A DNA stretch of 64,000 bases from Chionoecetes opilio (taxonomy: Eukaryota; Arthropoda; Malacostraca; Decapoda; Majidae), in contig JACEEZ010011923.1 in assembly GCA_016584305.1 (NCBI GenBank), positions 38,501 through 102,500 of the forward strand, written 5' to 3'. The notes under the pieces are model-generated. The model was not told where the DNA came from. It saw nothing but the letters and a program-made list of their open reading frames with translations, and did no database searches. Positions 11,849 to 24,678 of the stretch are shown one piece after another; the stretch's first letter is position 1, and each line of letters begins with the position of its first letter. The translations under genes were made by a program, and so were the position numbers.

Positions 11849-12615
11849 AATAACTTCACTGCACTGAACAAGTCTAAATAAGCATAAAAAACACCGAAAA
11901 ATGGACGAACACAGCTTAAACTGAGCTTGTAAACATGCGCTCCAACTGTCATTTGCATGTACTATGCGCTCCGACTGGCGGACACTTAAAGGCGCCGTCA
12001 CACTAGCACTTTTTCCATCGTTGTCAGCGTATGAGTCTGACGAGTTCCGACGAGCCAACCTTGAACGCATCCATGCACGTTTTTAGCTAGTTATGCTTGT
12101 CTACGATTGACAATATACATAAGTAAGTGTATAGCAGCGATAGCCTGCCTGGGTGTCGGAGCCATGTTTGTTTACCATCGACGAAAATAGTGCAGGCGAA
12201 CAGCTGCGTGTGTGTGAAGGTTTGCAGTCTCCCGGGGTAGACATTTTGGCTAACACTAGAGAAGAGGAGAGGAGAGGAGCTACGAAGCGAAACTTAAGAA
12301 AAAGAGGTCATAAGAAGAAGTCAAAAAATTGTAATACGTACTAATATTCACTATTTTAACCCACATACACACCTTCTACAACTAAATCACTAGCAACACA
12401 GGCTCCTACCTTATATATCTTAATATCTGATACATTAAAACTCCTTAAAACCCAAGCATTCCAAAATAAAACAACAAAAAATTATGTTGAGTTGACGATT
12501 CGAGAGGCGATAAGCAGTCTGATACGCCATTCTTGCCCGCAAATTTGTCTTGCGAATGGAATCCGTTAAATCCGAAGTCCATTAAATCGAGGGTCGACTG
12601 TATATATATATAATA

Positions 12616-14882
<2,267 letters not shown>

Positions 14883-15075
14883 ATATATATATATGTATAT
14901 CCTTATACATATATACTGGAATACAGTTAAACCCTTATAACTCAGCACGATAGGGGCTCTGGCCCTTGCCGAGTTATTCAATGTGCCGAGTTATGCAATG
15001 TCCTCCTCTGATATGGGTAAAAAAAAAAAAAAAAAAAAAATGTAAATACAGTACTGTAAAAGCATAAAAACTACA

Positions 15076-15249
15076 CTACCAGTGAACGGTAGAATGAAGT
15101 GCTGGATTTGATATCAAACTCAGCATACTAGCACGCATGGACGCACCTGCATCCATCCTTGCCAGCACTTTCACCTTTTCCTGCAGGCTCAGGCTCTTCA
15201 ATTTCATTCCCTTCCTGCTGGAGACACCCTTGCGTGATGGAGCTGACAT
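15076..15249 (-). pseudogene. Pogo-type transposase N-terminal fragment, left arm of family B
   Basis: The minus strand gives MSAPSRKGVSSRKGMKLKSL, then SLQEKVKVLARMDAGASMRAS. The 'LSLQEKVKVL' helix is the start of the CENP-B N-terminal/Psq helix-turn-helix found in Tigger/pogo transposases. It runs 57 residues and diverges before the recognition helix is complete. It is an inverted duplicate of the copy at 17626-17772. Confidence 0.7.
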
Positions 15250-15455
15250 CTTGATATACAGTACTGTATGATGTAATCCCAAAACACGTATAATAGGTGG
15301 CAAAGTAAAGTAAAGGTCGGGTACCAGCGCGTAGGCTGAGCCGTGTTTTTGTCGTCCAAGCACCCTTTTTGATTACGAATCCCAATCCAATAACACTTGC
15401 TGAAATGTGTGTTATACTACTTTGTGATATTGTTTGCAATGTTTTGCATTGATTA

Positions 15456-17406
15456 CACTGGTCGACAAAAAAAAATTGAAGATATGGTTCTGGACTAAAT
15501 GAAGCTGATTATAGGTAAATCGACCCTGCTGAACTCGAATCTGATGTTCAATTAACTCTATCACGTCCAGTTTTTGAGAACCAGACGCAATTCATGAAAA
15601 AATATGGGTAAAATCAGCAGAAATAGGTTTCACCAATGTTTTCATTTTAAACTCTTAATCTTTTCTTTTCTCAAGCCTATTTAGGGCAGTGCAGTGTTTT
15701 TGAGTCAGTGTGGTTTGTGCAGTGAGCAGGGGAGGGTGTGCGCGCTGCGTATTGGCGAGGGGTTAGCAGGCTGTGTAGTACATTTTTACCTACTGATCGT
15801 ACAGCTATTGACATATGTTTAAACATTTTCTTTTTCTTTGCAGATATGATGTGTTTGATTTAGTGGAGTCCTAATTTTAGTTGGTTTACCGTATATAGTA
15901 CCTTGTACCGGGCTGTGATGGAGCGCCGTAACTGTGTGAATGCATCGGACAGTTTTTGTTACATATGTGGAATTTTTACCCCTGACAGTCTGAAGAAACC
16001 TCTTACAAAGAATGTTAAAGCAGCTTATCTGCATTACTTCAAGTGCCGTATAGGTGATCAAGATAAGAAGTGGGCCCCTCACGTAGCATGCAACCCCTGT
16101 GTGAACCACTTGAATGAATGGATGCGTGGCAAACGGCCATCAGGCATGGCATTCGGCATCCCAATGGTTTGGCGTGAACAAAGGATCACAGTACTGACTG
16201 CTACTTCTGCCTCACTAACATCAAAGGATATTCAGTAAAAACGCGAACTAAAATCAGGTATCCTGACGTACCTTCTGCCATCAGGCCTGTGCCACATGGT
16301 CCTGATCTCCCAGTTCCAAATGTTCCAATTGCAAGTGCTATAAGTGAATCAGATTCGAACGAGGAGGATAATCCCATGGATACAGACTTTCAAGAAATGG
16401 CAGACAACAGAGAGCTCAAATTCATCAGTCAGGAAATGCTACATGACCTTGCTAGGGACCTAGATCTACCCAAGGAGAAAAGTGAAGTCCTTGGATCTCT
16501 TCTCAAGGAATGGAATTTGCTAAAAGAAGCAACTCTCATCTTTGCAACTCTCATCACCACGTTTCGTCGTAGACATAAAGAACTTTCAAGCTTCTTCAAG
16601 ATGGAACACAAGCTCTGTTACTGCTTTGATGTTGAAACACTCATGGAACAACTTTGTGAGTCTCACACTTATGATAAGAGTGAGTGGCGGCTGTTCATAG
16701 ATTCAGGAAAAAACACGCTAAAGGCCGTTCTTCTGCATAAAGGAAATAAGCTTCCGAGTGTTCCAATTGCGCATGGCCATGAAATGAGTGAAACTTATGA
16801 AACTATGAAGACTTTGTTATCTGCTGTTAAATATGAAGAACATCAGTGAAATCTGTGTGGGGACCTGAAGGTAATCTCCTTGCTTCTAGGACTCCAGTTA
16901 GGTTACACTAAGCACATGTGTTTTCTTTGTTTGTGGGACTCTAGAGCGGACAGCAAACATTACAAACAAAAGGAATGGCCAGCACGACCGAAAGACTCAC
17001 CTGGCAGGTTCAACTGTATGTACAAACCTCTTGTTGACAGTGAAAAAGGTGTATATATAAAGTCAAAATTTACTGTGATTTGGCATATTTTCGGATATTT
17101 CCAAGATGTGGCACATTTTTGGATATATTTGGAACATAATTTAAGTATATTTTTTGCCAGATATGTACATTAGGTCCTAATAAAGCCGCAGGCACCACCA
17201 GAATTTAATAACGAGTAATATATATTAACGTAGGGGGATTGTTTCAATTAATTATATAATTATAATAGCTATTAAAATTTAAAATGCCGATATTTCAAAA
17301 ACTATACGTGCTAGAGAAAAAGCGATGCCATTTTTTAAATCAGCAGCGAAAATGCTTTCCAACCCACACACAATGAACTCAGAACCATTTTTGGTGTCGA
17401 CCAGTG
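15456..17406 (+). mobile_element. CACTGG-ended DNA transposon nested between the arms of family B
   Basis: The terminal inverted repeats are CACTGGTCGAC and GTCGACCAGTG. Both ends are flanked by TTA (15453-15455 and 17407-17409), a 3-bp target duplication. A CACTR-type end with a 3-bp duplication resembles the CACTA/EnSpm arrangement. The plus strand carries a decayed gene for an unnamed protein with a Cys/His-rich head (15918-17050). The element is 1951 bp, and the gene is cut short, so internal deletion is likely. Confidence 0.7.
15918..17050 (+). pseudogene. Uncharacterised transposase-like protein with N-terminal zinc-finger, decayed
   Basis: From the Met at 15918 there is a Cys/His-rich head: FCYICG, HYFKC, W-x-PHVACNPC, then IPMVWREQ, and after a frameshift near 16190 DCYFCLTNIKGYS. 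The frame continues through 16289-16849 (an acidic linker, then KLCYCFDVETLMEQL, RLFIDSGKNTLKAVLLHKGN, IAHGHEM). An in-frame TGA at 16847-16849 stands where Trp would fit, after which CGDLKVISLLLGLQ, GYTKHMCFLCLWDSRAD and HYKQKEWPARP follow to about 17050. FIDSG and CGDLK would be plausible first and second acidic positions of a DDE-like nuclease; the third is missing with the deleted C-terminus. I know of unannotated arthropod proteins with this FLCLWDSRAD motif but cannot name the family. Confidence 0.6.
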
Positions 17407-17625
17407 TTATTATTACGGCTCCTACCAAGCTTGTTGTGTTTTTGAAGCAGAAACCAATCCTTTTTCAATTTCGACAAAAAACGGAATTCGTATCCAAGAC
17501 GGTGCTTGGATGACATAAACACGGCTCAGCAGCTGACAGCCTACATGCTTGTTCCCGACCTTTGATTTACTCTGCCACCTATTTTACGTGTTTTGGGATT
17601 ACATCATACAGTACTGTATTTCAAG

Positions 17626-17772
17626 ATGTCAGCTCCATCACGCAAGGGTGTCTCCAGCAGGAAGGGAATGAAATTGAAGAGCCTGAGCCTGCAGGAAAGG
17701 GTCAAAAGGACAAAAACACGACTTTATGCGACTGAGGATATGCCGAGGGTAAGCAAAGAGATGCAGTTATAA
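17626..17772 (+). pseudogene. Pogo-type transposase N-terminal fragment, right arm of family B
   Basis: This plus-strand frame of 48 residues repeats the start of the left-arm copy (MSAPSRKGVSSRKGMKLKSL, SLQER), then diverges into KTRLYATEDMPRVSKE. It shows that the family B copy is an inverted duplication in which each arm brought its own transposase head. Confidence 0.65.
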
Positions 17773-17880
17773 CGTCAATATGCCGAGATACGTTATTTTT
17801 TGCCGACTTTCTGTTTACATGTTCACACAAGAGGTTGTGAGGGCATGATATGCCGAGTGAAAACCAAGAGATGCAGTTTA

Positions 17881-18220
17881 GGGGAGGCGGTAGCAAAGTG
17901 GTTAGCGTCACCGATTGGCATTCTCGAAGACCCGAGTTCGATCCCGAGTGAGACCCATAAATCCACTTGAAATCTTTCTGCACCGTCGAGTGGCCTAAGA
18001 ACACCCACGTGCCCTGTCCATTAACTCTACCTTCGACTGCGAGTGCATGGGAGGACACAGGGGGGTGGCATGAGCCTCTAATTACAGGCGTCACTATAAG
18101 AATCCTGCCTGCGCCAACACGGGCGAGGGCCAACCATCACAGCCCTCGAGGGAGCCTCCAGGGCCTGCCATCCCACACCTGGAGCTCACTGCCTACACGC
18201 GCTATAGGCATAGATGAAAG

Positions 18221-18251
<31 letters not shown>
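17881..18251 (+). mobile_element. tRNA-derived SINE, family 1, copy in family B
   Basis: The head GGGGAGGCGGTAGCAAAGTG has an A-box-like TAGCAAAGTGGTTAGCG, and about 40 bp later the B-box GAGTTCGATCCC (pol III internal promoter layout). The body contains CACCGTCGAGTGGCCTAAG and CTATAGGCA, and the element ends in an A tract of about 30 bp. A second copy lies at 44253-44587. No clear target duplication is visible. Confidence 0.85.
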
Positions 18252-18255
<4 letters not shown>

Positions 18256-18322
18256 TTGCCATGCCTTGCCGAGTTATATCAAATTCCGAGTTATACAGTG
18301 CCGAGTTATAAGGGTTTTACTG

Positions 18323-19222
18323 TACATAACTAATGGTAAAATATGGGTTTGGTTCCAGGACCCCATCAAAGACATGTTTTTCAAGCTAAAATAAACTACC
18401 AAACACAACAAACACACAGCGTCTATATTACCCACACTGTAATACCTATTCTGTAGAAAAAGCATTCTGAAAGAGAAAATAGCACACAAAATAACATAAC
18501 TGCACATTAATTTAACATAAAACATGCATAACACTCACAAGTGGTAATGTTGTGTGGGAGACAGGAAGCTGGCAATTAGCCAGCTGAGAGCTGGGTAGGA
18601 CAGAGCACAAATAAGTCACAATAAGCACATTAAGTAAACCAGCAAATCACTAAAATCGACTCACAAGGCACAATACAAGCAAAAAAGACGTTGTACTGTA
18701 GGGGACGCCGCGTGAAAGAAGAGAGGGTACGGTAGGTAAGGGACAAGGGAGGGGTGCGCAGAGCTCTTCCACTGCCCACAAACTCGTGTCTGCGCATCTG
18801 AATCCGGAGAGTGTATCCTGCTGAGTGCCCCTTTCTACCCCGCACTTCTCGTCAGGATGGACAAGCCAGTCCTCGTGCTGCACGCCAGTAGCACGAACAC
18901 TCTCCTCTCTTTTTTCAAAGCATCTCTCTGACGGGCTCAAGCTAGCCCGTGGTCCTCCCTGCTGGAGGCCCGATAAAAAAAAAAAAAAAAAAAAAAAAAA
19001 ATAATAATCTGAATCATTGTACATCATCATACAGCCCAGTTGCATACGTGCAGTTAACGTGCATACGTTAGGGCGCGCATTTTGAATATGGTAATTTTAC
19101 TCACCCCAGTTTGAATGTTGTAGCATTGGATTTTCGATCTCGTATATTGAAAATAGACCCTAATTTACTCAGCTCGTATCATTGATTTCTTGTATACTGA
19201 ATGCTCGTATAACGGGACCTCC

Positions 19223-19225
<3 letters not shown>
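18323..19225 (-). mobile_element. Family A-related element, truncated copy 3
   Basis: The right end ACGGGACCTCCCTG followed by TA repeats is the family A terminus, and the left part from ACATAACTAATGGTAAAATA matches copy 2 from about 8275. The first ~75 bp of the family A left end are missing; family B ends exactly where this copy starts. It also has an extra block (about 18535-18960) not in copies 1 and 2, with an A-tract near 18975-19001, so it may derive from a longer family A relative. Confidence 0.75.
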
Positions 19226-19284
<59 letters not shown>

Positions 19285-19285
19285 A
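19226..19285. repeat. (TA)n microsatellite
   Basis: TA tract abutting the right end of the family A-related element. Confidence 0.95.
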
Positions 19286-20267
19286 TCTTAAGATCAAGAA
19301 CTGGAACCGCCGTAGAATATAGTAACACTTGACAACGTGAAAAGTTGGAACTCATTCAGTCTGGTGAAATATTTACTGTGGTCAATATTTTCTTGGTGTC
19401 AGGAGCGATGTACTAGTCGTGTAACCTTCAATATCATCAACCTTCAAGTAGTGTAGCCTTCAATATCATCAACAGTATAATATGTACCTACTTTATTTAT
19501 TTTTACATTTCAGATAACAATTATGTCCACCCTAATGCATAAGACCACACGTCCACACTTATACATGTTGTGACACATCTGAAGGCAAACCAGCTGATGT
19601 AGGTGTGCAGACTGATAATGCATCTGAAAATAAAACTTCTGAAAACAAAAGTCCATGAGGTGAGTGATATTTTTATTACATGCTCTCCAAAACATGTTTG
19701 CGCATCTTATTGACCGATTATAATTATTTATGTATTTATTATAATGTAATATTTTGCTGCACAGTATATGGATCTAGGCTTGTCAGATTTTTATGCTATA
19801 GCCCCGTTCACCTAGCAGAGAATAAGTAGGGGATGTAAGTTGAGAAACTGTGATCTCAGAAGTCCAGCAGGAAAAGATGGTCAACATTCTTTCTCGCCTG
19901 TGGTTGTCTTATTCACCATGGTCTTGATTAAATGATGAATTCATGACTATCAGGTTCTCAACCCGGCCAGTGAGCTTAAGAGCTCATTGGACATTATGCT
20001 CGCTTTATGTCCGTGAAAAAACATGCTCTATCAAACGCCATTATACTCTTAAACTTATATCTTCGACTTCTGTATCTGAAAGAGTGTATCATTTTTTTAC
20101 TAATTTTCTCAAATCCCTTTCATTATCTGGAATCAACACAGCATCATCTGCCAATAGTAAAACTGTTAGTCTATACTGTATTATGTCTGTCTATCCAAAC
20201 CACACCTGACAGACCCCACAGACCAAATACATTCTAAATTAGCTTATCCATGGTTGAGTTATAGTAA
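19286..20267. other. Unassigned sequence
   Basis: AT-rich sequence without a credible gene. The short direct repeat AGTGTAGCCTTCAATATCATC (also GTCGTGTAACCTTCAATATC) occurs near 19410-19465. Nothing else is recognisable. Confidence 0.4.
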
Positions 20268-20556
20268 AGGTAAATATGGGGGCATGCACTATGCTGCGCG
20301 TGGTATCGGTGTCATCTCTGTCGCAATAGCCTTTGAGCCTGTGGTGGGTGACAACCCGCTACCCCGGGACACAAGGCTAGTGTGACATCCGGGTTACCAC
20401 AGTTACCTTCCCAGGTTTCCCCAGGTATCTATTTATCAACCCTGAAAGGGAGAATGAACAGCTGGATGGGCTGGCCTCCGACTTGCCCTGCCTTGGATTT
20501 GAACCAGGGCCAGCAGATTCATAGCCACATTGCTAGGCGCGCTGGCTACCATGGAG
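20268..20556 (-). mobile_element. tRNA-derived SINE, family 3
   Basis: Read on the minus strand, the head (20556 to about 20484) has CCATGGTAGCCAGCGCGCC as A-box region and GGTTCAAATCC as B-box, spaced as in a tRNA. The body continues through CACCCACCACAGGCTCAAAG to GGGGGCATGCACTA in plus-strand terms near 20280. The head differs from the other two SINE families here. It is not a functional tRNA because the anticodon arm does not pair well. Confidence 0.7.
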
Positions 20557-21596
20557 TTGACAATTACACCATGGAGTTATGGATTGTTGGTAATTTACAC
20601 CAGCTGAGTTATGGGCAGCAAGAAATCAACAGTATTCAACAGGAACTACCACGTTTAGGTCTCACGGCCTCTTATAACTTTCTTATTTTCTTATGTTCTT
20701 ATGTAGTATTCTAACATAGGAGTCTCTTATATCATTTACAAAGCCTGTCTCTTTTAGTCCATGATTTCGGGTAGGAGTTAGGAAGTATGTGGCATGAGGA
20801 TCTGGTACATAACATGAGTCCTAAATTATGGAAACACTTCCTGGTACAGATATAGTATGTATACAAATACATGTATTCTATGGTGGAGGATGATAAACAC
20901 ATCCTGAATCCACCTTGCTCCTCCAAGCCTTAACAAGAATATGGTAATTTTAATCTTTTTCTTTTCTTCTGCATGAAATTTTCAATACATTTCAGGCAGC
21001 AATTTATTCTTTCTTTTCAGCTTGCAGCCACCATAGGAAAAAAGGGAAACTTTTGTCAGGCATTCATTAAGAACATTCTTCATTAATTACATTGTCAAAA
21101 TCATTGCTGTTTTCCGTAACATGTTGCCTTCACTTGTTCGAACAGCTGACTAGATAGGATTAGAGGTTTGATAGAGCAATAAATTGAATCATTCCTGCAT
21201 AATTGTTTTCCTTCCAGCATGTTCACTTATAAATAAGGATATTTAATTACAGCTGTTTTTGTATTCATTTAAGGGGAGCCTCACACCATTTCTTAATTAT
21301 CAGTGGTTTGTCATGATTTTTTTGCCTAAAGAATGCTAATGCCGAAATAATCCTAGCCCATTTTTTATCTAGATCCATAGCTCGATACATAACTGCAAAA
21401 AAAAATAAACAACTTTTTTTTAAAGAAATTTAACTTAATAACATTCTTATCCAATGACTTGCACTGATAACAAAAATACCAAATATACATTACAAAATAT
21501 CCAAATGATTCATCTTTTAAGAATTTTGAATTTCATTCTTCCTTAGTGTTTAGAATTTTTTTTTTTTTTTTTATCTCTTAAATCTATTTGCTATTA
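20557..21596. other. Unassigned AT-rich sequence
   Basis: No gene, no TIR pair and no match within the window. An oligo-T run near 21552-21572 precedes the family D insertion. Confidence 0.4.
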
Positions 21597-22572
21597 CACA
21601 CCAACCTCGTTTTCCCGGACTAATAGGGGAGAGCACTGGTCCGGGAATCGCAAAAGTCCGAGGCCATTACCCACCCCCGGACGTTTATCCTACTCTAGTA
21701 TTTACTGTCCGGCAACCGCCAATATCAACTACCCCGCCGCGGACTTTTACGTCACTTTGTTGTTGTTTTTGGGCTGCGAGGATCCCTTGGGAAACACTAT
21801 GAGCCCTGGTGATGTCCTATGATGCTATCACAGGCGCTGTAGTTGACCTGTCTTCCTCAGGAAGGCACAGGTGAGGCGGATGACAGTGTGTTGCCGGGAG
21901 GGGTGGACGCCAGCCGCCGCCGACGTTCAGGGTGGAGAGTTGATAGCGTAGCACTACACGGTGGGAGTGGAAGCGCTGACGCTGCAGCAGAAAGTGTTCA
22001 ATAGTCTCAAGATACGTTCCTGCACCAGGGGCAGTGGGGGTCGGGGGACTAACGGAGGCGGTGCAGGTGAACCGTGAGTGTCTTGTGCCAAAATGTAAAC
22101 AATACAACCGCTGACCATGCTGCCACCTGGGTGGACGCCCGCCGCCGCCGCCAGCAGGGTGGGCTGGTCAAAGTAGCGACGTTCAGGGTGAGGAGTTGAG
22201 AGCGTAGCACTACATGGTGGGAGTGGAAGTGCGGACACTGCAGCAGAAAGTGTTCAATAGTCTCAGAGACGTTCCTGCACCAGGGGCAGTGGGGGTCAGG
22301 GGACTGACGGAGGCGGTGCAGGTGAACCGTGAGTGTTTCTTGTGCCCAAATGTAAACAATACGACCTCTGACCATGCTGCCACCTGGCAGGAGGCGCGGA
22401 CACTGACCAAGGGTAGGGGTGACACGAGATGCTCGGACCGCTGGACAACTTTGTCGATTTACGGACTGGACCAGGCATTTGTCCGGGGCTCTGACATATC
22501 CCCGGACCTCGGATTTTGTCCGGCAAATCCGATATCCGGGAAATGGAGGTCCGGGAAAACGAGGGTTGTGTG
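21597..22572. mobile_element. Family D TIR element, copy 4, with LINE cargo
   Basis: It begins CACACCAACCTCGTTTTCCC and ends ACGAGGGTTGTGTG, flanked by TA. The word GTCCGGGAA recurs at both ends. The interior holds two tandem copies of the LINE C-terminal segment and the LINE 3' tail, arranged as in copy 3. It is 976 bp. Confidence 0.9.
21840..22390 (-). pseudogene. LINE ORF2 C-terminal fragment, duplicated, inside family D copy 4
   Basis: Minus-strand frames carry TVHLHRLRQSPDPHCPWC and SETIEHFLLQCPHFHSHHVV, then LRSQLLTLNVATLTSPPC, the zinc-knuckle end of a jockey/R1-type LINE. The unit occurs twice (about 22040-21940 and 22350-22180), separated by a stretch that encodes the following tail. 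It is the best preserved instance of this segment in the window, but it lacks the RNase H and RT parts. Confidence 0.75.
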
Positions 22573-23297
22573 TATTTGCGAATATTTACCCAAATTGGAA
22601 GAAAAAAACAAAAGATGAGAAAATCACATCTTCATTCCTCTTTCCAATGATATATTGTTTATTAAATTCAGTACATTAGTGGCGAAGTTATTAAAGGAAA
22701 ACTGGAAAAAAACATTTGTCAGTAGAGAGGTTTAAAGGCGTGCGGTTTAAAAAGCCGCGCACCCTTTAAACCTCGAGGCTCAGAGAATCTGGGCAGATGC
22801 TGGTTTGTTTGTTTACTCTCGCAACCATGCTCTCTATCACTCTTGAAGTGTTATATGACATAGCTGGTATCTGGTCCCCCCTTTTGCAAAAGGTACTAGT
22901 CACAAAAGGATGATAGCTGTCAGACACGCATGGACAGTTTGCTGAACTACAGCCAACATTCTCTCTCTCTGAGCCACTTATGCCTTGATGTCCTCAGCAT
23001 GGTGGTGGAGGAGGTAGAGAGTGTAAGGTAGATCAATCCTGCGCTGAATAAATGGTAAATGGTCTGGAGGGAGCAGGAATGGTGGAAGGCTGAGAGACGA
23101 GCAGCGACACCCGGCTTCTCCCTCTACTCCCTCACTACTGAGGCCTTGAGACGACCCTCTGTCTCACAGAGAGGGACCGAGAGGTGCCAGTTTGCTTATG
23201 CCAGTGAATATCATAAAAAAAAAAATTACGGATATTTTTCGGGGGGGGGGGGGAGAAAATCTGCCATAACTCTTTCATTTTTTCTGCTTTCTTTATA
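22573..23297. other. Unassigned sequence with a strong hairpin
   Basis: No gene recognised. A perfect-to-near-perfect hairpin lies at 22727-22774. A run of G (about 23240-23253) and an A/T-rich patch follow before the family G element. Confidence 0.4.
22727..22774. repeat. Short hairpin (about 21-bp stem)
   Basis: GAGGTTTAAAGGCGTGCGG pairs with CCGCGCACCCTTTAAACCTC across a short A-rich loop. There are one or two mismatches. No surrounding gene explains it. Confidence 0.7.
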
Positions 23298-23623
23298 CAG
23301 CCAAATTCCCAACATCCGACCTCCATACATCCGACTTGTCCAAACAACTGACTTTTTTCACCACCACATTGTGTCTTGTTTTGGCCATTTATTTTACTTA
23401 GTTTTTTTTTATAGTTTTTATAAAACATTGATTTGTGGCTTTATTTATGCATGAATTTTACTTTCGCGTATACCACTGGATCGGCCTTCAAGAGCTGCAT
23501 CTTTTATGTTCTATACCGTTTTGTCCTTACGTTTATGGTTGCTGTGATATCCGAACATCCGACTATTCCAATTATCCGACTTACCTTCGGTCCCCCCAAG
23601 GTCGGATAATTAATACTTAGCTG
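23298..23623. mobile_element. Family G TIR element, copy 1
   Basis: It begins CAGCCAAATTCCCAACATCC and ends TTAATACTTAGCTG, flanked by TA. The word ATCCGAC recurs in both halves (about 23315-23330 and 23560-23580). It is 326 bp, non-coding, with an almost identical copy at 40412-40736. Confidence 0.9.
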
Positions 23624-24678
23624 TAATACTTTGGCTCAAGTGTGATAATTTTTTCAAATATTTAGATTTTTTTTTCAGAAAATTTGTGTGACGCTCCCCT
23701 TAAGAATAAAATACATACATAGAAAATATCACATTTATTTAAAAAATCTCTAAGTAACAGCACATTACATCAATACTTAAATTAAATAGTTTTAATGTAG
23801 TACACTAAGCATCATAGCCTTTTTTCATTAATAACTAGCTTACACACATATTCGTGTTCCTAACACTTCACACAGGCTATACACTTACACATCCTTGCTC
23901 TAAACAGTAGACAACTGAAAAAATATACCAAGTTCAAGAATGAGGTATTTCCAAACTTTGATAAATTTTATACAAAACATACATATTTAGGATATCTCTG
24001 CAGCCCATGCTGATGCAAATTTGTAAAAAATACTCACAAATATTGATGTGTGGGTTTGTGATGGGGTGAAAGATTGTAAGGAGAGACAATAAGGGGAGGA
24101 ATGACAAGTATTGTAAGATGTTTGTACTATTAAAAAGAGAAAGTGTAGAGAAGGCAGGAACATGTTGATGAGCTATTGTATGTACAGTGTGAAATGAGTG
24201 CAAAGTATATGAAGGTATAATGATAAATTTGATTACGAAGGGGACACATTTGGGGCAGTGAAAAGAAACAGTAGACCAAACAAAAGTGCGGGAAAAAAGT
24301 TATTTTAAAGGGTACATCTTGGGTTACGTGTAGTGACGGAAGGAGAAATGTAACTCTGCATGAAAAATGTGGTATAGGCGGGGACATACCGGGGGTGAGG
24401 AATGCCTTGAGATGGCTTGGTATGATAGAGAGGATTAATGATGAGACAGAATTGGTGTGAAATGGAGGGCGAAAAGGAGTGAATTTGGCTGAGGATAAAG
24501 GAGAGATGTAAGGAAAAAGTAAGAGAAAGAGTGATAAGAGATTGGGGTAAATTTTAAGTAAAGGACTGGGGAAAGATAATGATGTAGGCCTTATTTTTTT
24601 GGCCTCTGAGAGGTTTGTTTCTTTGAGAGGGAACAAGGCATAAAGCAAAAGATAATGGGTACAATACTCAATGTGAAT
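23624..24678. other. Unassigned sequence
   Basis: Contains a 172-codon open frame on the minus strand (24130-24648), but its composition (Ser, Pro, Leu, Phe-rich) follows from a purine-rich plus strand and matches no domain. I do not call it a gene. Confidence 0.4.

Larger units (their letters stand above)
9828..12600. mobile_element. Family C pogo/Tigger-like element, long copy with nested insertions
   Basis: It begins CAGTCGACCCTCGATTTAAC and ends TCGAGGGTCGACTG, flanked by TA. Subterminal words (CCGTTA, ACGGAC) match the other family C copies. It is 2773 bp, including a family D element (10302-10828) and another TIR element (10993-11645), leaving about 1.6 kb of its own. The minus strand retains the DNA-binding head of a pogo-type transposase at 11646-11848, which links family C to pogo directly rather than through termini alone. 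Confidence 0.85.
14924..18322. mobile_element. Family B pogo/Tigger-like element, palindromic, with nested insertions
   Basis: It begins CAGTTAAACCCTTATAACTC and ends GAGTTATAAGGGTTTTACTG, flanked by TA. The word CCGAGTTAT (or its complement) occurs about three times at each end. The left arm (to about 15455) and the right arm (from about 17410) are inverted copies of each other, and both encode the same transposase head (15076-15249 minus, 17626-17772 plus). A CACTGG-ended element (15456-17406) sits between the arms and a SINE (17881-18251) sits in the right arm. Confidence 0.85.

Noticed and set aside
24130..24648. 172-residue minus-strand frame as a gene
   Set aside because: Low-complexity composition from a purine-rich strand, no domain and no splice or polyadenylation context.
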